This document shows positions 57,849 through 64,000 of a DNA stretch of 64,000 bases, piece by piece. Below the pieces are notes generated by a model. It was not told the DNA's origin. It saw only the letters and a program-made list of their open reading frames with translations, and searched no databases. The position numbers and the translations under genes are program-made. The DNA is taken from assembly GCA_003278705.1 (NCBI GenBank), contig QCDR01000004.1:1-64000 (forward strand), in the 5' to 3' direction. How positions within the stretch are numbered: position 1 is the first letter of the stretch; each line of letters opens with the position of its first letter. Source of the stretch: Prochlorococcus sp. AG-355-J23 (GTDB lineage Bacteria; Cyanobacteriota; Cyanobacteriia; PCC-6307; Cyanobiaceae).

Positions 57849-58262
57849 ATGAGCATAAGCAAAATTTTAAATTCTCTTGAAAAATCCTGGGAAAGAGATG
57901 ATATTCTTTTAAATTTAAAAAATGGGTTAGGGACAGATGAGATAGTTAATGAATTTCTTATGAAAAACGAAAGACAAATTAAAAAATTAAATTCTTTATT
58001 AAGGCCAGAAGATATTGAATTATTAAATCAAGTAGAAAAACTCACAACTTGCGAATCTAAATTAATAAATGAGATTAAAAATTTAAATTACTTTGAAAAC
58101 AATGAAAATCATCAAATTATGAATAAAAAAAAGATTGTGCCATCTAATAGAGTTTCTTTCAATAAAATTAGTTCATTTATGATTAATTGGAGTAACAAAT
58201 TTGTAGTTATTGCTTTACTAACAATTTCAGCCATAGCTTTATCAAAACAAGCTTGGGCATAA
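57849..58262 (+). CDS. Tail-anchored unknown protein (137 aa)
   Basis: The 137 residues begin with a helical domain (ILNSLEKSWERDDILLNLKNG, then EFLMKNERQIKKLNSLLRPE). They end with a TM segment at about residues 117-137 (VVIALLTISAIALSKQAWA), so the protein is likely tail-anchored with the domain in the cytoplasm. No family recognised. It is the last gene before the repair cassette, with only 35 bases between its stop and the exonuclease start. Confidence 0.7.
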   Translation: MSISKILNSLEKSWERDDILLNLKNGLGTDEIVNEFLMKNERQIKKLNSLLRPEDIELLNQVEKLTTCESKLINEIKNLNYFENNENHQIMNKKKIVPSNRVSFNKISSFMINWSNKFVVIALLTISAIALSKQAWA

Positions 58263-58297
58263 TTAGCTAAATTAACTTCATTGTAAGAGATGTAGTT

Positions 58298-59284
58298 TTG
58301 AGAACTAAACAAGAATATTTAATTAGATATAAAGATGGAAATCTTTATTGTGAACTTGCTGATATTTGGATTGATCCAAGCAAGCCAGTAAAAAAGGCAT
58401 TAATAACTCATGCTCATTTTGATCACTTTACATTTGGTTGTGAAGAATACATTTCTACTAAGGAAACTGCGATACTTCTTAAAGAAAGAGTTGGAGATAA
58501 TATCAAAATTAAGACTTTTGAATATGGAGAAGAATTTAAGATAAATGGCATTAATATTTCTTTTCATCCATCCGGTCACATCCTTGGATCTAGTCAAATA
58601 AGGTTTATTTTTGCTGAAGAAAAATGGCTAATTTCAGGGGACTTTAAGCTTCAAAAAGATCAGACTTGCAAACAATATGAAATAGTAAAAACTGATTATT
58701 TAATAAGCGAATGTACTTTTGGTTTGCCAATATTTAAGTGGGACGAATCAAATAAAATAGCAAATGATATTTCAAAATGGATAGCTAATGCACCAGAAAA
58801 AACTTCTTTACTTTTCTGCTATTCACTTGGAAAAGCTCAGAGATTGTTAAACGAGATTAGTCAAACAAATTTTAAAGGCAAAATTTATTCCCATGGCAGT
58901 ATTCACAAAATGAACAAAAGTTATAGGGAACTTGGAATTGATATTAAAGATACTATAAAAATTGAAGATAAAAAAAAAATAGATGAACTTAAAGGAAGTC
59001 TAATATTATTACCGCCATCTTTAAGTAAGGATTCTTATTTAAAAAATTTCAAAAACATTCAAACAGCTTTCGCGAGTGGATGGATGTCAATAAGAGCTCT
59101 AAGAAAAAGATCAGGATATGATAAAGGATTCGCAATCTCTGATCATGCGGATTGGGATGGAATTCTGGAAGTAGTAAAAAAGTCTGAAGCAAAAAATGTA
59201 TTTTTTCATCATGGAGATAGTGAAGCCTTAAGTAAATATTTAGTTGAAAAGGAATCAATAAATGTCCTTTTATTCGGTAAATAA
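58298..59284 (+). CDS. Ligase-associated MBL-fold exonuclease
   Basis: The 328-residue metallo-beta-lactamase-fold protein shows HAHFDH at residues 38-43, FHPSGHILGSSQIRF, LISGDF and DHADWDG near the C-terminus. This is the CPSF/beta-CASP-like layout of the DNA-repair exonuclease Exo. The start is TTG at 58298; no in-frame ATG precedes the motif. It leads a cassette with ligase, helicase and phosphoesterase, each ending within 3 nt of the next start or overlapping it. Confidence 0.9.
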   Translation: MRTKQEYLIRYKDGNLYCELADIWIDPSKPVKKALITHAHFDHFTFGCEEYISTKETAILLKERVGDNIKIKTFEYGEEFKINGINISFHPSGHILGSSQIRFIFAEEKWLISGDFKLQKDQTCKQYEIVKTDYLISECTFGLPIFKWDESNKIANDISKWIANAPEKTSLLFCYSLGKAQRLLNEISQTNFKGKIYSHGSIHKMNKSYRELGIDIKDTIKIEDKKKIDELKGSLILLPPSLSKDSYLKNFKNIQTAFASGWMSIRALRKRSGYDKGFAISDHADWDGILEVVKKSEAKNVFFHHGDSEALSKYLVEKESINVLLFGK

Positions 59285-59286
59285 AT

Positions 59287-60927
59287 ATGAGTTTAAAAAA
59301 GTTTTCAGAATTATTTGGCGATCTAGATTCAATTAATAGTACAAATAATAAAATTGCAGTTTTAAAGAATTATTTTTTATCTAATGATCCAATAGATAAT
59401 GCATGGGCAATATATTTACTAACTGGAAAAAGTAATAAGAGATTTATTAGTGGAAGATATTTAAAAAATCTTTTTTCTCAAATATATGAATATCCTCAAT
59501 GGTTAATTGATATATGTTATTTAAAAGTTGGTGATTCTGCTGAAGTAATAACCTTATTACTTAAAAATAAAACTAATTCTAGAAAAAAGAAATTATCAAA
59601 TATAAGTCTTAATGAATTACTAAGCGAAACAATACCTGCATTATCAAAACTTAATGAGGAGGAGAAAAATTTAGAAATTAAAAATCTTTGGGAAAGATTA
59701 CCTGAAGAAAACCATCTAACTTTTAATAAAATTCTTACAGGAACTTTTAGAGTAGGAGTCTCTATAGGATTAATAACAAAATCAATATCAAAACTAATTA
59801 ATATTGAGGAAGAGATTATTTCTCATAGGTTGATGGGTGATTTTAAACCTTCAACTGATTCATATGAATTTTTAATTAACAAGAATATCAATATTCAAGA
59901 GTTAAATTCCAAACCATTTCCATTTCTTCTAGCAAATACTATTGAAGATAAAATCTTCAAAAATTCAATAAATGATTTTCAATTTGAATGGAAATATGAC
60001 GGTATAAGGATGCAATTAATTAAAAGATCAGGCAATATTTCGTTATGGACAAGAGGGCAAGAATTAGTGAATGAATCTTTCCCAGAATTAGTAGAAAAAA
60101 TGTCACATATAAAAGATGATTTTGTTCTTGATGGGGAATTATTAGTTTGGAATTTTAAAGAACAAATTGCCTTTGATTTTTCTTTACTTCAAAAAAGAAT
60201 AAATAGAAAGTCTCCTACTAAATCAATCCAAATAAAATATCCAATTATTTTTATTGCTTATGATCTTTTAGAGATTAATGGGAGAGATATAAGAGAAATT
60301 AAATTAGAAAATAGAAGAATTGAGTTAGAAAAATATTTTTCAAAATGGCAAATTAAAACTGAGAATAATATTTCTGATATTTTCAAAATATGTGATTTAA
60401 TCTTTCCTAAAGATTGGCCTGATGCTCTAACTTATAAAGAAAAATCTCGAGAAAATAATACTGAAGGATTAATAATAAAGAAAAAAAACTCTACATACTC
60501 CTCTGGTAGAAAGAAAGGTATTTGGTGGAAATATAAAGTTGATCCTATGCAACTGGATGCCGTTCTAATTTATGCCAAGGGCGGTAGCGGTAGAAGAGCT
60601 GGTCTGTATACAGATTACAGTTTTGCATTATGGAAAGACAAAGAATTAATTAAATTTGCAAGTGCATATTCTGGTTTAACGAATATTGAGATTAAAGAGC
60701 TAGATAAATGGATCAGAAAAAATACAATAGAAAAATTTGGTCCTGTTCGATCATTAAAACCAGAAATGGTATTCGAAATATCTTTTGAGAAAATACAAAT
60801 TTCTAAACGTCATAAATCAGGCATAGCAGTACGATTTCCAAGAATAACAAAATGGAGAAAAGATAAAAAAATTAATGATGCAGATAGCCTAGAGAATGCT
60901 TATGAACTAATGAAAAAAATATCATGA
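59287..60927 (+). CDS. ATP-dependent DNA ligase
   Basis: The 546-residue protein has an N-terminal DNA-binding helical domain and the adenylation lysine K236 in KYDGIRMQLIK. Further motifs are FVLDGELLVWNF (motif III region), NTEGLIIKK (motif IV) and GIWWKYKVD (motif V). The OB domain carries SLKPEMVFEISFEKIQIS and SGIAVRFPRITKWR. ATP-dependent ligases of this kind are accessory repair enzymes in bacteria and are not the replicative LigA. Its end overlaps the helicase start by 4 nt. Confidence 0.95.
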   Translation: MSLKKFSELFGDLDSINSTNNKIAVLKNYFLSNDPIDNAWAIYLLTGKSNKRFISGRYLKNLFSQIYEYPQWLIDICYLKVGDSAEVITLLLKNKTNSRKKKLSNISLNELLSETIPALSKLNEEEKNLEIKNLWERLPEENHLTFNKILTGTFRVGVSIGLITKSISKLINIEEEIISHRLMGDFKPSTDSYEFLINKNINIQELNSKPFPFLLANTIEDKIFKNSINDFQFEWKYDGIRMQLIKRSGNISLWTRGQELVNESFPELVEKMSHIKDDFVLDGELLVWNFKEQIAFDFSLLQKRINRKSPTKSIQIKYPIIFIAYDLLEINGRDIREIKLENRRIELEKYFSKWQIKTENNISDIFKICDLIFPKDWPDALTYKEKSRENNTEGLIIKKKNSTYSSGRKKGIWWKYKVDPMQLDAVLIYAKGGSGRRAGLYTDYSFALWKDKELIKFASAYSGLTNIEIKELDKWIRKNTIEKFGPVRSLKPEMVFEISFEKIQISKRHKSGIAVRFPRITKWRKDKKINDADSLENAYELMKKIS

Positions 60928-63410
60928 AAAATATTACGAAAAATAATAAGCAAAATAATTTAATTGCTAAAATTAAACATTTTTTCTCCACAAATGGATG
61001 GGAGCCAATACCCTATCAGATCAAATCTTGGGAAGCATTTTTTAATGGAGAGAGTGGAATAATACAAGTTCCTACTGGATGTGGCAAAACTTATGCTGCA
61101 TTAATGGGACCTCTATCAAAGATAGAAGATCCCAAAAATAATAAAAGTGTGAATATATTATTAATTACCCCTTTAAAAGCACTAAGTAGAGATCTAAAAA
61201 ATTCCATACAATTAGCAGCTTTGCATTTTAATAAAGAAATCACTGTTGAAATTCGTAACGGGGATACAACCCAACATGAAAAGAAAAAGCAACTAGCTAA
61301 ACCACCTAATATTCTTATTACCACTCCAGAGTCTTTATCTCTTTTACTTTCTAATAAAGAATCTAATAATCTGTTCAAGGAGTTGTCATCAATAATTATT
61401 GACGAATGGCATGAATTGATGGGTAGTAAAAGAGGAAACCAGTGCGAGTTATCTTTAAGTTGGCTAAGAGGTAATATAAAAAATTTACAAATTTGGGCAA
61501 TGTCTGCAACTATTGGAAATATTGAAGAAGCAGCAAGAGCAATAGTTGGGATGAGCGCTATTAAACCTAAAATTATAAGTACAAATATTCAAAAAGAGAT
61601 CGAAATTATAAGTGTTTTACCAGAGGAGGAAACTACCTTTCCATGGAGTGGGCATCTTGGGATTAGAAGTCATTCTTCACTATTAAAAATCCTAGATAAA
61701 AATAAAAGCACCTTATTATTCACCAATACAAGAAACCAATCTGAAAGATGGTATCAATGTCTTAAATTTTTTCTCCCAGAGATGGAAGACAAAATCGCTC
61801 TTCATCACGGCTCTCTCGATAAAGAAGATAGAAAAAGAGTTGAAGAAGGGGTTAAAGATGGATTAATAAAATGGGTAGTCTGCACCAGCTCATTAGATTT
61901 GGGAGTTGACTTCCAACCTGTAGATCAAATAGTTCAAATTGGTAGTGCAAAGAATTTAGCTAGACTGATCCAAAGAGCTGGAAGAAGTGCTCATAGACCA
62001 GGCGGGAAATCAAAAATAATTTTTATGCCTACTAATTCTTTAGAGTTATTTGAAATTAGTGCAATGAGAAGAATAATAAAAAGTGGTATAACTGAGGAAA
62101 TTAGACTTCCTGAATTATCTTATGATGTGCTTCTTCAACATCTAATAAGTTTGGCATGTGGGAATGGCTTTGATCCGAAAATTGAGAAAGAAAGAATTAA
62201 AAATTGCTGGAGTTATAGAAATTTAAAAGATCAAGATTGGAATTGGTGTCTTGACTTTTTAGAATATGGAGGAAAATGTCTTAAAGCATACCCAAAATAT
62301 AAAAAGATAGTTAAAGAAGAATCACAAAATAATAATGAAAACTTTAAATATTTTGTAAAAGACAAATCTTTAATAAGAATGCACAAGTTCAATATTGGGA
62401 CAATTACAAGTGACAAATTTGTGAATGTTAAATATATGAAAGGGAAATCCTTGGGAAATCTAGAAGAGAATTTTGCTTCAAAATTAAATCCTGGAGATAC
62501 ATTTTACTTTGCCGGCAAAATGCTTCAATTTGTAAGAATAAGAGATATGATTTTATTCGTTAAAAAATCAACAAAAAAAAGTTCTCTAATTCCTGCATGG
62601 GTTGGAGGTCAAATGGCAATTTCTGATTTACTTTGTAAGAGTTTGAGAAAAGAAATAGATATATGCAATGAATTAGAAAATTATGATTGCTTAAATCCTG
62701 AACTCAATTCATTAAGACCAATATTGAAGAAACAAAAAGTTCTCTCAAATATTCCAAAGAAAGATGAATTCCTTATAGAAACATATAAAACCAAGGATTT
62801 ATCAAATCTTTTTGTTTTTACTCTTGATGGCAAATTTGTAAATGAAGGAATTGCATTTCTATGGGCTTTAAGATTAGCAAAATTAAAAAAATCTACATTT
62901 AGTATTACTGCAAATGATTTTGGATTCAGCTTAACTACTGCAGAAGATTATGATTTTTCCATAATAAAAAAAGAAGCTGATTACTTTTTGGATAACAAAA
63001 AATTAGAAGACGATCTAGAAAATGCAATTAATTTTTCAGAATTAACAAAACGTAGATTTAAGAATATTGCCCAAATAAGTGGACTTGTAAATCAAAATAA
63101 TCCAACCAAAACAAAAACTTCCTCTCAACTTCAAATAAGTTCAAGTCTTTTCTACGATGTCTTTACTAAATATGAAGAAGGCCATCTTTTGATAAAACAA
63201 TCGCATCAAGAAGTTAAAGAATATCAATTAGAAAATAAAAGAATATCTAGATCATTAGAAAGATTAAAAAATTTAAAAATGTTATTAAATGAGATAAAAA
63301 CTCCAACTCCTTTTGCTTTCCCTTTATTAGTTGAAAGACTTAAAAATACTTTAAGCAATGAACCAATAGAAAAAAGAGTAGAAAAACTTATAAAAAAATA
63401 TAGTGATTAA
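60924..63410 (+). CDS. Lhr-type DNA helicase (Lhr-Core family)
   Basis: The 828-residue superfamily 2 helicase has Walker A VPTGCGKTYAA (residues 49-59), the DEWH box at 160-163 (DExH class), MSATIGNIEEAARA, and motif VI LARLIQRAGRSAHRPGGKS. The C-terminal winged-helix and Lhr-specific regions (VGGQMAISDLLCKSLR) are consistent with Lhr-Core. It unwinds RNA:DNA or DNA duplexes 3'-5' in the family. The length is typical of the ligase-associated form. The next gene begins at the following base. Confidence 0.94.
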   Translation: MKNITKNNKQNNLIAKIKHFFSTNGWEPIPYQIKSWEAFFNGESGIIQVPTGCGKTYAALMGPLSKIEDPKNNKSVNILLITPLKALSRDLKNSIQLAALHFNKEITVEIRNGDTTQHEKKKQLAKPPNILITTPESLSLLLSNKESNNLFKELSSIIIDEWHELMGSKRGNQCELSLSWLRGNIKNLQIWAMSATIGNIEEAARAIVGMSAIKPKIISTNIQKEIEIISVLPEEETTFPWSGHLGIRSHSSLLKILDKNKSTLLFTNTRNQSERWYQCLKFFLPEMEDKIALHHGSLDKEDRKRVEEGVKDGLIKWVVCTSSLDLGVDFQPVDQIVQIGSAKNLARLIQRAGRSAHRPGGKSKIIFMPTNSLELFEISAMRRIIKSGITEEIRLPELSYDVLLQHLISLACGNGFDPKIEKERIKNCWSYRNLKDQDWNWCLDFLEYGGKCLKAYPKYKKIVKEESQNNNENFKYFVKDKSLIRMHKFNIGTITSDKFVNVKYMKGKSLGNLEENFASKLNPGDTFYFAGKMLQFVRIRDMILFVKKSTKKSSLIPAWVGGQMAISDLLCKSLRKEIDICNELENYDCLNPELNSLRPILKKQKVLSNIPKKDEFLIETYKTKDLSNLFVFTLDGKFVNEGIAFLWALRLAKLKKSTFSITANDFGFSLTTAEDYDFSIIKKEADYFLDNKKLEDDLENAINFSELTKRRFKNIAQISGLVNQNNPTKTKTSSQLQISSSLFYDVFTKYEEGHLLIKQSHQEVKEYQLENKRISRSLERLKNLKMLLNEIKTPTPFAFPLLVERLKNTLSNEPIEKRVEKLIKKYSD

Positions 63411-64000
63411 ATGAAAAAATATTCTTTTAAATTTAGTTGGGAAGATACATTATTAGAGATGCTTCCTTCAAGAGCGTTATTTCTACCGGAAACAAAAGAA
63501 TTGTTAATATGCGATATTCATCTTGGGAAAGCTGAATATTTTCAGCAAAATGGTATACCTCTTACTAATAATTCAGATAAAAACAATTTTGCAAGAATAA
63601 AAAAAATAGTAAAAAAATATAGTCCTGAAAAGTTAATAATATTGGGAGATTTATTCCATAGCAAATATTCAATAGATAAAAATCTTCAAAAAAAAGTTGA
63701 GGATCTTCCTGAACTACTAAAAACTAACGTTGAACTCGTCCTCGGAAATCATGATGTAGGTTGTGATATTAAAAATATAAAAATTTTTGATATTAGAAAA
63801 ACTAAAAATATTACTTTTAGCCATGAACCAGTTAATTTAGAGAATAACAAAACATTGAATATTTGTGGACATTATCATCCAAAAATCTATATAAAAAACA
63901 ATGGAGATAAATTATCATTTAGGTGCTTTGCAATGGATAAGAATAAAAATACTTTATTTTTACCTGCATTTGGAGACTTAACAGGAGGATATCCCTGCAA
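63411..64000 (+). CDS. pdeM: Ligase-associated phosphoesterase PdeM (partial)
   Basis: The frame begins ATG at 63411, directly after the helicase stop, and runs off the right edge (about 196 residues). Metallophosphoesterase motifs are ICDIHLGKAEYF, LGDLFHSK, LGNHDVG and CGHYHPKIY, with residues for a binuclear Mn site. Position and motifs match the MPE/PdeM component of the Lhr-ligase-exonuclease cluster described in Pseudomonas. The end of the protein is missing here. Confidence 0.9.
   Translation, partial: MKKYSFKFSWEDTLLEMLPSRALFLPETKELLICDIHLGKAEYFQQNGIPLTNNSDKNNFARIKKIVKKYSPEKLIILGDLFHSKYSIDKNLQKKVEDLPELLKTNVELVLGNHDVGCDIKNIKIFDIRKTKNITFSHEPVNLENNKTLNICGHYHPKIYIKNNGDKLSFRCFAMDKNKNTLFLPAFGDLTGGYPC

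Noticed and set aside
52002..58262. A CRISPR array, toxin-antitoxin pair or prophage remnant in the small-gene region
   Set aside because: There are no direct repeats with spacers, no recognisable toxin next to the RHH-like gene, and no phage structural or integrase motifs.

Overview
The window is AT-rich, densely packed and reads as the chromosome of a small-genome marine picocyanobacterium, most likely a high-light Prochlorococcus (inference). The evidence is the gene set: chlP, ccsA, petN, thf1, pcyA, hemA, glpX, glgC, a ferredoxin-type sulfite reductase and DevBCA. Other hints are 33-35% GC by eye, very short spacers and many 4-nt gene overlaps. I saw no tRNA, rRNA, CRISPR array, insertion sequence or integrase, and no gene-free stretch longer than about 300 bases.

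Layout. From 1 to 10.9 kb a plus-strand block carries ruvX, a DUF3727 gene, a YqeG-type phosphatase, proB, lpxD, leuB, prk, accD, a Gfo/Idh oxidoreductase and two unrelated fructose-bisphosphate aldolases. It ends at a clear intrinsic terminator facing purQ/purS. From 11 to 17.4 kb are a COG0523 GTPase, a pentapeptide protein, a degenerate UPRTase-like gene, ilvD and a CIA30 protein. From 17.4 to 24.4 kb is a central-carbon and tetrapyrrole block (pgl, gnd, glgC, hemA, glpX, rpe). From 24.4 to 35.5 kb are ccsA, lptB, typA, two M15 peptidases, chlP, glyS and sir. From 35.5 to 51.6 kb are recG, tsf, rpsB, the DevBCA exporter, pcyA, an M16 peptidase pair, sipA, ftsH, clpP, thf1 and petN.

From 52 to 58.3 kb the character changes. 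About 17 mostly tiny, unrecognised genes on both strands have loose spacing, including lipoprotein, one-TM, ribbon-helix-helix-like, IF2-N-like and DUF2130 proteins. This looks like accessory DNA. It leads into a tightly coupled four-gene DNA-repair cassette: MBL-fold exonuclease, ATP-dependent DNA ligase, Lhr-type helicase and PdeM-type phosphoesterase. The last gene runs off the window.

How the genes connect. prk, glpX, rpe and the aldolases serve the Calvin cycle. pgl and gnd serve the oxidative pentose phosphate pathway, and glgC serves glycogen storage. hemA, chlP and pcyA serve pigments, while thf1, ftsH, clpP and petN serve the thylakoid. The points I consider most worth a second look are a pseudoknot-capable rpsB leader, an unannotated-size membrane ORF coupled to petN by ATGA, the proteobacterial-type PRK, the UPRTase-like protein without a PRPP loop, and the repair cassette with the accessory genes next to it.
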